Assembly (NCBI GenBank): GCA_005518205.2
Contig: RFFC02000023.1
Span: 63,534-127,533, forward strand
Length of the DNA stretch: 64,000 bases
From: Hormoscilla sp. GUM202
GTDB lineage: Bacteria; Cyanobacteriota; Cyanobacteriia; Cyanobacteriales; Desertifilaceae
Reading direction: 5' to 3'
The notes beneath the pieces were generated by a model that was not told where the DNA came from, ran no database searches, and was given only the letters and a program-made list of their open reading frames with translations. Shown here piece by piece: positions 48,157-56,896 of this stretch (position 1 is the first letter of the stretch; every line of letters begins with the position of its first letter). Made by a program: the position numbers and the translations under genes.

Positions 48157-48426
48157 ATGGAGACTTCCCCTTACCTGGAAGAATGGTCAGACATCAGGGG
48201 CGACGCGAGAAGAAGCACTGGCAAAGGTACGCTTTTGAAAGCGCGTTTGTCAAAGACAGAAATTGTTAAAATGGAAATTGAACTGCCCAAACCCGAACAT
48301 CCTTGGAAAAAGTTTGCCGGGATGTTTAAGGAAGATCCAGATTTCGACGATGTACTGGCAGATATCGAAGCCTTTCGTCGCGATCGGGATGCGGAAATGG
48401 AAGCATATTACCGTCAACTAGACTAA
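48157..48426 (+). pseudogene. Antitoxin of a type II toxin-antitoxin system, 5' truncated
   Basis: The C-terminal part 'ELPKPEHPWKKFAGMFKEDP' and 'FDDVLADIEAFRRDRDAEME' (end 'AYYRQLD') is typical of VapB-like antitoxins paired with PIN toxins. The N-terminal DNA-binding part is replaced by sequence from the intron flank and a short repeat ('RGDARRSTGKGTLL'). No toxin follows. From 48427 to 48692 no gene is seen, only a small hairpin (aacccgg / ctgggtt). Confidence 0.6.
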
Positions 48427-48692
48427 AATGTTAAATTTTGTTGAGTAATTGTCAAGCAAAGGATAGGATGTTAAGATGAAAGGAAAAGGCAAGTAGTACA
48501 GAGGTGAACAATATGGAGACCTCAACTAAGGAGTTGACATCGACTAGCGAAACCCGGTTTCTGGGTTACTAGGTATGCGGCATCTTGCCCGTGTTAAGAT
48601 CGAGGTGTAGATGGGGTGCGTCCTATTCGGGTTTACCGAGCCCCTACAGGTATATTTGCCCAAAAAACTCACTCCATGACTAACTTGAGCCT

Positions 48693-48986
48693 ATGAAAAG
48701 AGACCATGTGTTGGCGATTGTTGCCCAACATCAAGCAGAATTAAAAGCGATGGGAGTTAAATCATTAGCCTTATTTGGTTCTGTCGCCAGAGATGAGGCT
48801 AAACCAGATAGCGATGTGGATTTTTTGGTGGAATTTGACGATGGCCAGAACGACCTGTTTGGATTTAGTCGCGTACGTCTTTACTTGCAGGATATTTTAG
48901 GCTGTTCCGTCGATATGGGTAGCCAAGGGGATTTGAGAACGGAACTGCGCGATCGCGTTTTGAGGGAGAAAATTAATGCCTTCTAG
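48693..48986 (+). CDS. mntA: MNT-type nucleotidyltransferase antitoxin
   Basis: 97 residues with the minimal nucleotidyltransferase motif 'LFGSVARDEAKPDSDVDFLV' (GS, DxD). In MNT/HEPN modules this enzyme AMPylates the HEPN toxin and neutralises it. It overlaps the HEPN gene by 11 bp. Intact. Confidence 0.88.
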   Translation: MKRDHVLAIVAQHQAELKAMGVKSLALFGSVARDEAKPDSDVDFLVEFDDGQNDLFGFSRVRLYLQDILGCSVDMGSQGDLRTELRDRVLREKINAF

Positions 48987-49338
48987 AGAATGGCTGCTCC
49001 GAATTCACGATATCATAGCAGCGGCAATGGAAAATATCCAAAGCACCCAATTCATGACCTTTGAGCAGTTCGAGATGGCAGAGTCTCTATTTATCAAGGG
49101 TATTCTGTATAATTTTATCATTATTGGGGAAGCTGCTATCAATGTTCCTGAAGAAATCCAGATCCGCTATCAGAAGATCCCCTGGCGATTGATGAGTGAT
49201 ATGCGGAATGTCATGGCTCACGAATATTTTCAAGTAAATTTGCGCCGGGTCTGGAAGACTATCAGAATTTACTTACCGCCTCTAATCGAGCAATTGCAAG
49301 ATCTGTTGGAACGAGAAGGCGCGATCAACAATGACTGA
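48976..49338 (+). CDS. hepT: HEPN (DUF86) RNase toxin
   Basis: 120 residues, helical, with the catalytic RX4-6H motif in 'DMRNVMAHEYFQVNLRRVW' and 'NFIIIGEAAINVPEEIQ'. Partner of the MNT gene upstream (11-bp overlap). Cleaves RNA when unmodified. Intact. Confidence 0.88.
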   Translation: MPSREWLLRIHDIIAAAMENIQSTQFMTFEQFEMAESLFIKGILYNFIIIGEAAINVPEEIQIRYQKIPWRLMSDMRNVMAHEYFQVNLRRVWKTIRIYLPPLIEQLQDLLEREGAINND

Positions 49339-49416
49339 GTAATTTGTGCCCCTACTATTGATTCGCGATCTCCTAATTTAGCGGTCCTTCGGTTATAGCG
49401 CGATCGCACTTGTCTT

Positions 49417-50328
49417 TCAAGGCATCCGTTCCCATCCAGTGCCTCGATAGCCAAAATTAAAGATTTCCGGATGCAGAATCTCTGCTAATATTTCTAATGA
49501 ATCTACTAACCGAGGACCGGGACGATTAAAGTAGGAATTCCCATCCGTGATGTAAACTTTCCCAGTTCTAACTGCTGGCAAGTTCGGCCACTCCGGATGG
49601 GTTGTCAATTGTCGGGCATCTTGGCGAGTGCGTTCTAAATCAAAACCGCAGGGCATGAAAATAATTACTTCTGGATCCGCTGCTACAAGTTCCGACCATT
49701 TCATCCAGGGAGAATGCTTTCCCGTAATGCCAAACAGTGAGGAGCCCCCCGCCAAATTAACTAATTCTGGCACCCAGTTTCCTGCTGCCATCAGCGGTTC
49801 CGTCCACTCGATACATGCTACCTTGGGATGGGCCTTCTTCTCCTGCTGCTGGATCTTTTCGACTCGCCCTTTTAAGGAGGCGATCTCCCCATCTCCGGGA
49901 ACGGACAAAGCATTGGCCACTCGTTGCAGATCCGCCCACAGGTCTGCTAAAATATTTGGTTGTAAGGAAATAATCTGGGGCTGAATGCCCGTCAGTTCCC
50001 CCACTGCTACCTCGACATCAGACAAGGAACAGGCACAAACATCGCATTGGTCTTGAGTAATCACGTGAGTCGGTTGCAGTTGTTGGATAATCTCCGTTTT
50101 AACTTGGTAAACACTCAAGGCCGTAGAGAGCAAATTCGTCACCAGATCGTGTATTTCCTGGCTGCTACCTTCGGGGTTAAACTTAGGTTGGGTGCAGACA
50201 GTCAACTCTTGCACTGATGGGGGATAGTCGCATTCGTGCGATCGCCCCACCAGGGCGCCAGTCAGTCCCAAGCAGGCGACAATTTCCGTAGCGCTGGGAA
50301 GCAGGGAGACAATTTTGAAGTCATTCAT
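49417..50328 (-). CDS. Cobalamin-binding BtuF-like protein
   Basis: 303 residues of the class III periplasmic-binding fold: 'KIVSLLPSATEIVACLGLTG', 'VGRSHECDYPPSV', 'TQDQCDVCACSL', 'EWTEPLMAAGNWVPELVNLA', 'PEVIIFMPCGFDLERTRQD', 'YITDGNSYFNRPGPRLVDSL'. No signal peptide is visible, as in many cyanobacterial members, so it may act in the cytoplasm or need another start. Probably binds a corrinoid or metal chelate. Intact. Confidence 0.85.
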   Translation of the reverse strand: MNDFKIVSLLPSATEIVACLGLTGALVGRSHECDYPPSVQELTVCTQPKFNPEGSSQEIHDLVTNLLSTALSVYQVKTEIIQQLQPTHVITQDQCDVCACSLSDVEVAVGELTGIQPQIISLQPNILADLWADLQRVANALSVPGDGEIASLKGRVEKIQQQEKKAHPKVACIEWTEPLMAAGNWVPELVNLAGGSSLFGITGKHSPWMKWSELVAADPEVIIFMPCGFDLERTRQDARQLTTHPEWPNLPAVRTGKVYITDGNSYFNRPGPRLVDSLEILAEILHPEIFNFGYRGTGWERMP

Positions 50329-50398
50329 AACGGGAAGTTAGTTGTGGCGCTCTTAGCACCACAATTATATCATATATCAAGGTTGACGCAACAATTTA

Positions 50399-50917
50399 TT
50401 ATCCTGCGTTATTTCGCAGCCAATCAATAACTTCATCAGCATTTCGATCGGGCGGAAAGACTGGATAGAAAAACTTGACAATCTTCCCCCCTTCGGCAAT
50501 GAGCGTAACTCTTTTGAGCAGTTGCTTTCCTTCGATCTCAAATATTGGCAACTTTAGGGTCTCGGCAAAGATTAGATCGCGATCGCTCAAAAGTTCAAAT
50601 GGTAAATGGAGTCGTTCTGCTGCTTCCATCTGATATTCAGTGCTTTGGGTGCTCAGACCAAATACTTGCGTTTCCAACTCACTTAGTTCTCGGTGACGAT
50701 CTCGAAAAGCGCATGATTGTGGAGTACATCCCCTTGCTCCTGGAATCACCTCCCATCCATCCGGTAGCGGAATACCGGGTTGACCTGTCATTGGGTAGCA
50801 TACAGAAATAGCGTAATCTTTAGTGACGGGAACAGGAGGAGTTTTTGGTGGAGGAGCAAGTTCTGGCGGCAAGGGAAAAGGTACTTCCAGCGTAGCGTGT
50901 ACTAGCTGCTTCCACAA
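50399..50917 (-). CDS. Peroxiredoxin-like redoxin, N-terminal region shortened
   Basis: Contains 'CYPMTGQPGIPLPDGWEVIP', 'GARGCTPQSCAFRDRHREL', 'VFGLSTQSTEYQMEAAERLH' and 'LPFELLSDRDLIFAETLKLP'. The Cys in GCTPQSC is the likely peroxidatic residue. The ~30 residues normally ahead of 'CYPMTG' look compressed ('LPPELAPPPKTPPVPVTKDY'), and the first codons come from a dispersed GC-rich repeat, so the native start may be lost. Would reduce peroxides using thioredoxin. Confidence 0.75.
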   Translation of the reverse strand: MWKQLVHATLEVPFPLPPELAPPPKTPPVPVTKDYAISVCYPMTGQPGIPLPDGWEVIPGARGCTPQSCAFRDRHRELSELETQVFGLSTQSTEYQMEAAERLHLPFELLSDRDLIFAETLKLPIFEIEGKQLLKRVTLIAEGGKIVKFFYPVFPPDRNADEVIDWLRNNAG

Positions 50918-51197
50918 ACTCCGAGTTGACTATTTTGCATTGCACATTTTGGAGATGATGCCCTTTTTTGCACCAGCAAAACGCTACTGAAACTGGCTTT
51001 TAGTCTAGGTTTAAGACTTCTGCAACTATGCCCATCATCCCGTAATTGTACAACGCATTTTTTGAAATTAGATCGACTGTGCCGCGTCCCCCGGGATAAG
51101 AGCTCTGGCAAAGATATCGAACCCTGGGACAAGAGCTCTGGCAGAGACGATAGGGGATAAATGCTTCTCGGTTTTGATCGACTGACATAATACTCGT
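50918..51197. other. Spacer with a duplicated 24-bp repeat
   Basis: gataagagctctggcaaaga and gacaagagctctggcagaga lie 30 bp apart (about 51098-51152). No gene recognised. Confidence 0.5.
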
Positions 51198-54020
51198 CTA
51201 ACTGATACTTCCAGATAGATAATGCCAAGCTTTAGGGAGGTTGAGTTGCATCAGGGCAGCAATGCCTCTGAGTATTCTGATTTCGGGTAAGTTGGGATCG
51301 AGGGCGATCGCCCATTGCAGGGCCCGTTCTGCCTCCCCAGGACGCCAGTCATAAAGGTAAACGAAGGCCAGGTAGGCATGTACATAGGGGTTTTGGGGGT
51401 CTAGCTGCCGGACTTGTCTTAAGGCCGCGATCGCGCCAGAAACATTTTGCTGTAATATTCTCGATAATACCAGCCCATAGGCCCAGTCGGTGTTTTCTGG
51501 TTCTTGCTGCATCCGATATGTGAGGGCCAGGTCTGCTTGCAGGACATAGTCCTGAATGGGATCGTACTGGTTAATCCTCCCGGTTTGGGCAAAGACGATC
51601 TCCAGTCCCTCTGACCCCTTGGGTAAGTGGGTGGCAACCTGCCGCAGTTGGGTGACCAGATCCAATTCTGACGCAGGTATTATAGCAGCATCGGGGTCGA
51701 TCGTAACAGTCACCTTTGGCACTGCGATCGGATAGCTTTCACCCGTTTTCCGGTTTAGGTAGGTCGCCTTGAGGCTGTATGCACCAGCTGGCAGGTCGGG
51801 AGGCAGCATTGCCAGATGTTCGATGACCTGAAAACTTGACTTATCTGCTTGTTCAGAATACAATTCGCCCATGCCAATGCCGTGGTCGTGCAACCATCTT
51901 TGAGATTTCTCTACCCCTACCATCACGCCCGCCCTAAAGGGTCGGGCTACAGATACAAAGCCCGCCTGCGCGGGCTTCCAGGTGGGCTTTTTCTCTACCC
52001 CCACCCTAAAGGGTCGGGCTACAGATACAAAGCCCGCCTGCGCGGGCTTCCATTTGGGCATTTCCCACCTCACATTACCATCAATTTGCCAGGTGATTAA
52101 TACTAAACCAGATTGTAGCTCTTCCCACGGACCAATCCACTCATAGGTTACAGGTACGGGAACCCCTGGAGGCGTTTTTTCAGGCACTTCTACTCTGACT
52201 AGCTGCACTTCGGTACTGGGTACTGCGGCGGGTTGTACCTGTACGGGCGGCTGTTTTTTGTGGTAGAGTTTGAGGGTACTGCCATCCACTAATGGCCAGC
52301 TTTTCTGGAGTTGAAAATCTCCGCCTTGCTCAACTATTTGCACCATAAGAGTTTGCGCTGCTGTGGGAACCGATCCTTGGTCTCCCGTTTTGGTCACAAA
52401 CCAAGATAGCGAGCGGGCATCTTGAGGCACCTGTTCTGTCTGAGTCCCCACCTGACGTCCGTACACCTGAAAGTTCCTTAAGGCACCGTAATGGTTGAAA
52501 TTGTGCTGATTAATAAATGGGGTCGAGGGCAATACTCCTAGGGTCGAGCGCAAATAGGGTTCTGTTTTAATTATCTCATCAATCACTTCTTGGTGAGGCC
52601 AAGGTTGTCCCCAATAAGGATAATGCTGGGTCCGGGGGCTGAGAAGTTGGGTAAGGGAAGCACCAGGCAGAGGAAATAAATTACTCAACATCAGTCCTGT
52701 TGCTAACAACATCGTACCCCAGCGGATCTTACTTCCCCAAGGACGACTGACAGCATCCCAGGAAATCAAGCCTTTTGCCAACCACAGGGATAATACGGGT
52801 AAGTAGGGTAACACGTAGCGGGCATCTTTATTGATATTCAGGGAACAGAGAATATATGCGCCGACCACAAATACTGCTAACCAAGTGATTGATGAATTTC
52901 TATTAATTACTGTGGCATGCTTCTTCTTTGGACGCCTAGATAAGGAAGGAAAATCGAGGTGATGCTGAATGGGTAGATGGGGAGATGGGTAGATGGGGAA
53001 ATAGTCAGGTGGCAGCAGATTCATCTTTCTCTTACCTTGCTGCCGCCAATAGAGAATTAAGCCAACAATCGCCACTAGCAATAAAGGCCAGGAAACCAGG
53101 TAAGGAGTAATTTTCCAGTAGTAAACCCAGGCGTCCAGGGTATTGAGGGCCGGGTCTCCTTCCGCGATCGCCGCATCTAGGGTGGCCCGTTTACCGGAGG
53201 TCAAAATCAGCAACCAATTGGTGCGATACCAGGGATAGCATACTAACAATGCTACCGCAAAACTCCCCATTAACTGCGCTATGCGTCCCCATTTACGCTG
53301 TTTAATTGTCCCCCAAAAGACCCACAAAATTGGCGTTAATAGGAAAAACAATGCTGTCTGCTTCACCAATAGCGCCATCCCCAAAGAAAGCCCAAATATA
53401 ATTGCCCCAAACCATCCTTGAATACAGTTTTTATCTAGCGGCTTTCCCAATCCTAAGCCCGCGGGCTTCTTCCTTGTAGCCCTACCCTTTAGGGTAGGGC
53501 TGGGGGTGGAATTAATTGTCTTTTTCCAGAGGGTCAGACAGCAGAAACTCAGGGTCACAGTTGCTGTCAGGGGATAATCTAGGAGAAAATCCAGGCGATA
53601 GCGATATAAACCGGGTAGTATTTGACAGATCGCCGCTGCCCATAAGGCCACCCGGACATTAAATAATTTCCTGCCCAGACAATAAACCGAACCTAGGAGA
53701 ATTATACTATAGAATAGCATTACCAGGGTGGATTGATCCGGTCCCGTGCCAAAGATATTCAGAAAGGGAACCGTGGTAATGTAGGTTAGGGGCGGAATTT
53801 TGGTCGATCGCATCCAGAAAGAGGTCCACCATTCCCTATTCAACCATTCTGGTGCTTGCAGGATTTGCCAGTAATTTAAGGCCCCGGTCAGGTAGTCCGC
53901 CTGGTCCCAAGCAGGGACCGAGTTGTCCAGGGCAAACCACAGGCGATCGACTGCTGCGCCCGCCAACCAGATGATTGCCAAAACCAGCAGATATTTGCGA
54001 TGTTTATTTTTCAAAGCCAC
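51198..54020 (-). CDS. GT39-like membrane glycosyltransferase with C-terminal TPR region
   Basis: 940 residues. The N-terminal half has about ten membrane helices with PMT/ArnT features ('WLAGAAVDRLWFALDNSVPA', 'WDQADYLTGALNYWQIL', 'TKIPPLTYITTVPFL', 'NKDARYVLPYLPVLSLWLAK'), suggesting transfer of sugar from a polyprenyl-phosphate donor. The last ~100 residues are TPR-like ('NPYVHAYLAFVYLYDWRPGE', 'ERALQWAIALDPNLPEIRI'). Three family C repeats add peptide: 'TPSPTLKGRATRKKPAG' (53456-53509) and two tandem copies of 'KPAQAGFVSVARPFR' (51927-52059). The frame holds throughout, so it may still work. Confidence 0.8.
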   Translation of the reverse strand: MALKNKHRKYLLVLAIIWLAGAAVDRLWFALDNSVPAWDQADYLTGALNYWQILQAPEWLNREWWTSFWMRSTKIPPLTYITTVPFLNIFGTGPDQSTLVMLFYSIILLGSVYCLGRKLFNVRVALWAAAICQILPGLYRYRLDFLLDYPLTATVTLSFCCLTLWKKTINSTPSPTLKGRATRKKPAGLGLGKPLDKNCIQGWFGAIIFGLSLGMALLVKQTALFFLLTPILWVFWGTIKQRKWGRIAQLMGSFAVALLVCYPWYRTNWLLILTSGKRATLDAAIAEGDPALNTLDAWVYYWKITPYLVSWPLLLVAIVGLILYWRQQGKRKMNLLPPDYFPIYPSPHLPIQHHLDFPSLSRRPKKKHATVINRNSSITWLAVFVVGAYILCSLNINKDARYVLPYLPVLSLWLAKGLISWDAVSRPWGSKIRWGTMLLATGLMLSNLFPLPGASLTQLLSPRTQHYPYWGQPWPHQEVIDEIIKTEPYLRSTLGVLPSTPFINQHNFNHYGALRNFQVYGRQVGTQTEQVPQDARSLSWFVTKTGDQGSVPTAAQTLMVQIVEQGGDFQLQKSWPLVDGSTLKLYHKKQPPVQVQPAAVPSTEVQLVRVEVPEKTPPGVPVPVTYEWIGPWEELQSGLVLITWQIDGNVRWEMPKWKPAQAGFVSVARPFRVGVEKKPTWKPAQAGFVSVARPFRAGVMVGVEKSQRWLHDHGIGMGELYSEQADKSSFQVIEHLAMLPPDLPAGAYSLKATYLNRKTGESYPIAVPKVTVTIDPDAAIIPASELDLVTQLRQVATHLPKGSEGLEIVFAQTGRINQYDPIQDYVLQADLALTYRMQQEPENTDWAYGLVLSRILQQNVSGAIAALRQVRQLDPQNPYVHAYLAFVYLYDWRPGEAERALQWAIALDPNLPEIRILRGIAALMQLNLPKAWHYLSGSIS
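51927..52059. repeat. Tandem pair of family C hairpins inside the GT39 gene
   Basis: Two nearly identical ~64-bp units, each with ccctaaagggtcgggctaca and aagcccgcctgcgcgggctt. The spacing keeps the coding frame. Confidence 0.85.
53456..53509. repeat. Family C hairpin inside the GT39 gene
   Basis: aagcccgcgggctt followed by cctaccctttagggtaggg. Same type as the menC copy. Confidence 0.75.
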
Positions 54021-54029
54021 TCCTCATCC

Positions 54030-54461
54030 TCAGACCTTTCTCATTTTAACATGGGGGATGCCTGCTTCATCAAAGATACCACCTTCTTGCACGAACCCCA
54101 ACTGCAGATAAAGTCCCTTGACATATTCCTGGGCGTTAACTACTACTTGTTTAACATCTTTTTGCGCCGCCACAGCTATTGCCTGGGCCATCAACTGCTT
54201 GCCAATGCCGCGCCCTCTTGCTGGGGGAAGGACGGCAAGTCTTTCGATTTTAGCTGTTTCCCCATCCAGATATCTTATTCTCGCAGTTCCCACGGGCCGA
54301 TTATTTAAATATGCTAATAAATGATCTGCGGTTTCGTCTCGTCCGTCAAACTCTAATTTGGGGTCAACCCCTTGTTCTTCTTGAAATACTTTCGTTCGGA
54401 TGGCATTTATTGCCGCCATTTCGGCCGAGTAGGTAACTGTTTTTAGCAGGATATTGGTCAT
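54030..54461 (-). CDS. GNAT family N-acetyltransferase
   Basis: 143 residues: 'INAIRTKVFQEEQGVDPKLE', 'FDGRDETADHLLAYLNNRPV', acetyl-CoA loop 'RLAVLPPARGRGIGKQLMAQ', 'VNAQEYVKGLYLQLGFVQEG', 'GIPHVKMRK'. Resembles the ElaA/YjcF-like group; substrate unknown. Intact, 9 bp downstream of the GT39 start side. Confidence 0.88.
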   Translation of the reverse strand: MTNILLKTVTYSAEMAAINAIRTKVFQEEQGVDPKLEFDGRDETADHLLAYLNNRPVGTARIRYLDGETAKIERLAVLPPARGRGIGKQLMAQAIAVAAQKDVKQVVVNAQEYVKGLYLQLGFVQEGGIFDEAGIPHVKMRKV

Positions 54462-54489
54462 AGTGGGATGAGTAAATCTTCAATGTTAA

Positions 54490-54545
54490 GCCCGCCAGCC
54501 CGCCAGGGGTTCAAACCCCTGGCTAATAGCTAAAGTCGGTTAAAA
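54490..54545. repeat. Palindromic intergenic repeats
   Basis: ccaggggttcaaacccctgg and agtcggttaaaaccgact hairpins. The reverse of this unit is the target into which the 25260-26207 intron inserted. Confidence 0.75.
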
Positions 54546-54616
54546 CCGACTAAATATTTTGTCTGTTAATACCAATTTTCTTGGTAAAAAAAACAGTTCC
54601 AAGGTTGGTTCCATGG

Positions 54617-54750
54617 TCAAACTTCCACAACTGGCAACCCTGCTAGCGCGATCGCGACATCTTCGGTACTTAATTCCCGATCGTACAGCTTGCCAGCATG
54701 GTAATCAATGTAAGCCTGCATGTCAAAGTGACCGTGACCGCTCCGGGACG
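54617..54750 (-). pseudogene. C-terminal remnant of a TrpB-like PLP enzyme
   Basis: About 42 codons: 'SGHGHFDMQAYIDYHAGKLY' and 'LSTEDVAIALAGLPVVEV', resembling the C terminus of TrpB2-type (TrpB-like) proteins. Everything upstream is replaced by palindromic repeats. Confidence 0.5.
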
Positions 54751-55283
54751 ATCGGGTCTACCACACGATGCTACCACGGGGGGTGGTAGCATACCTGTGG
54801 AGTCGGACGACGCGCGTTGCATCCCCAACTCCCAACGGGTGTGGTCTTGCGCCCGTTGGGAAATGAATTTGCATACAGATTACCCACCTGTAGGGGCGCT
54901 GCTAGCATTTGGGCGATACAAGAGTCAACAAACCGATAATTTATATTCCCAAATGCACACGGCCATACCGAGTGCGACTTGCCCACCGTACAGTGCTATG
55001 ACACAAATGGGCGGGCGCTCTGATGGGGACTGTTCGGGGGGCGCTCGGGTGCGGACCCGGGCGCCCTTCGCAGCGGCTGCGCAGCAGCTAGCATTGCGGA
55101 ACTAAAATTGTGGGTGGGTATCAAATTTTATCGCCGCAATGCGGGAGCCCCTACAATAAGATCGCCAAATCAGTTCTATCAACCACTTTTGACCACACCC
55201 GTGTGGTCATGCAGACCGTTGTATTAGTGGGGAACTCTTCACAGGAAACGGTGAACGGTTGCCAACGGGCGCAATACCACACC
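54751..55283. other. Palindrome-rich non-coding region
   Basis: Hairpins include ctaccacgggg / ccccgtggtag-like text (54757-54785), cccaacgggtg / cgcccgttggg (54829-54860) and catttgggcga / tcccaaatg (54907-54960). An open frame on + through it shows no family. Confidence 0.6.
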
Positions 55284-55790
55284 GGTTTAAAACCCCGACC
55301 GAGAGGTTTAAAACCCCAGCGGAGAGGTTTAAAACCTCAACTGTGGGGCACCGGTTAGCAGCTAGTAGGTGCTGGCTGAGGTAAAAGTACCCTCGCGGGT
55401 AACGTGCAAGTGCGGGGACGGACGATCGTTACCCTCGTTCCCTGGCTCCGCCGGGGAACGGGCTATCGAGGCTCCGTCTCTAGTTGAGAATGGTGCAAGA
55501 TGTCAGTTAAAACCCACTGGAAGCTTGTCGCTGAGAGGTTTAAAACCCCGACGGAGAGGTTTAAAACCCCAACCGAGAGGTTTCAAACCTCAACCGAGAG
55601 GTTTCAAACCTCAACCGAGAGGTTTCAAACCTCAACCGAGAGGTTTCAAACCTCAACCGAGAGGTTTTAAACCCCAACCGAGAGGTTTCAAACCTCAACC
55701 GAGAGGTTTCAAACCTCAACCGAGAGGTTTCAAACCTCAACCGAGAGGTTTCAAACCCCAGCGGAGAGGTCTCAAACCCCCACGTGAGGC
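55284..55790. repeat. 21-bp tandem repeat array (family F), array 2
   Basis: Three units at 55284-55345, a 180-bp interruption, then about twelve units of ccgagaggtttcaaacctca (55525-55790). Orientation is opposite to array 1. The flank tgtggggcaccgg matches array 1. Heptapeptide RGFKPQP on +. The segment gagaatggtgcaagatgtcagt inside the interruption also occurs at 26230. Confidence 0.85.
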
Positions 55791-55992
55791 GTGGCAGCTA
55801 CTCAAACCATGATTTGGAGTCAGCAACATTCCGGCCTCAAACCCTCATGATTGCGTCAGAGAAAGCCCCAACTCCGTTTGCGTTGTGCGCGCAGCGCTAC
55901 TCCGAACTCCGAACGGAGAACTCGCGTTACTCCTCCACTCCCCACAAGGCTGTGATAATATTTGTTTTATGTGAATGTTGGGATAGAATGTG

Positions 55993-56538
55993 ATGGCAGT
56001 AGATACAGCATACCAAGAAGCAGTGCGGCGGATCGATCGAGCACGGCAAGATGGGGTAACAGAACTATATCTTAGCGGTATGGGTCTGACCGAAGTACCC
56101 TCAGTGCTAGGACAACTGACTGGGTTGCAAGTGCTTGACCTCTGGCGAAACCAAATAAGCAGCATACCCTCAGTGCTAGGACAACTCACTGGGTTGCAAA
56201 AACTTGATCTCTCATTTAACCAAATAAGCAGCATACCCTCAGTGCTAGGACAACTCACTGGCTTGCAAGAGCTTAAGCTCTCAAGAAACCAAATAAGCAG
56301 CATACCCTCAGTGCTCGGACAACTCAGGAGGTTACGACAGCTTGACCTTGACTCCAACCAAATAAGCAGCATACCCTCAGTGCTCGGACAACTCAGGAGG
56401 TTGGAAATACTTTCTCTCGACAACAACCCTCTCAACCCTCAATTCGCCACTGCTTACTCACAAGGTACTGATGTCCTCTTGCAATATCTGCGTTCGATCG
56501 CGCCAGATCCAGCACGATCGAAGGAAGCCAAGCGGTAG
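55993..56538 (+). CDS. Leucine-rich repeat protein (181 aa)
   Basis: An N-terminal helix ('AVDTAYQEAVRRIDRARQDG') then five 23-residue LRRs of the type 'NQISSIPSVLGQLTGLQKLD', and a C-terminal cap 'LLQYLRSIAPDP'. The repeats are nearly identical at DNA level (69-bp period), so copy number may vary. The cap resembles the point where cyanobacterial ROCO proteins continue into a Roc GTPase domain; here the protein stops after 'ARSKEAKR', so it may be truncated. ATG 55993 is in the context tgtgATGgcag. Confidence 0.75.
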   Translation: MAVDTAYQEAVRRIDRARQDGVTELYLSGMGLTEVPSVLGQLTGLQVLDLWRNQISSIPSVLGQLTGLQKLDLSFNQISSIPSVLGQLTGLQELKLSRNQISSIPSVLGQLRRLRQLDLDSNQISSIPSVLGQLRRLEILSLDNNPLNPQFATAYSQGTDVLLQYLRSIAPDPARSKEAKR

Positions 56539-56641
56539 GGGAGTAGGCAAGTCAGCTTGAATTGTACCATGCCTGTGGCATCTGGTCTGCCGTCAGAGTA
56601 TATTTGATCGTTTCCATAATCGAGGTTTTCCTCGCGAGACA

Positions 56642-56890
56642 TCATTCCAGCAATTGTGGCTGTAATTTTGTAATCATACCAGTTAACCTGCTGCGTTTTA
56701 GCTCCCACCATTCATCAGTAACATCAATTGGTTCACCGCTATCAAGTCCCTCCAATAACATGGTCTCAAGCTGGGCTTTAATAATCAGGTTCTGAACGTA
56801 CTCGCTAGCATTATTGTAGCTTCCTTGGGCAACCTGTTCGTCGATAAAAGCCCGCAGTTCCTCAGTCAGCGAGATGTTAAGTGTTGTCAT
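56642..56890 (-). CDS. ParD-like antitoxin without toxin
   Basis: 82 residues, ribbon-helix-helix start 'TTLNISLTEELRAFIDEQVA', 'SYNNASEYVQNLI', and toxin-binding tail 'LLEGLDSGEPIDVTDEWWEL'. ParE should follow at the 3' side, but 56539-56641 holds none. It lies 6 bp after the DUF4288 stop. Confidence 0.8.
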   Translation of the reverse strand: MTTLNISLTEELRAFIDEQVAQGSYNNASEYVQNLIIKAQLETMLLEGLDSGEPIDVTDEWWELKRSRLTGMITKLQPQLLE

Positions 56891-56896
56891 CGGTAA

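Noticed and set aside
50902..51228. ORF on - upstream of the peroxiredoxin
   Set aside because: Covers a duplicated 24-bp repeat and has no recognisable domain.
55284..55790. Possible CRISPR array
   Set aside because: The period is 21 bp with no unique spacers and no cas genes in the window.
55845..56435. Long Ser/Cys-rich ORF on the - strand
   Set aside because: Antisense shadow of the LRR gene repeats.
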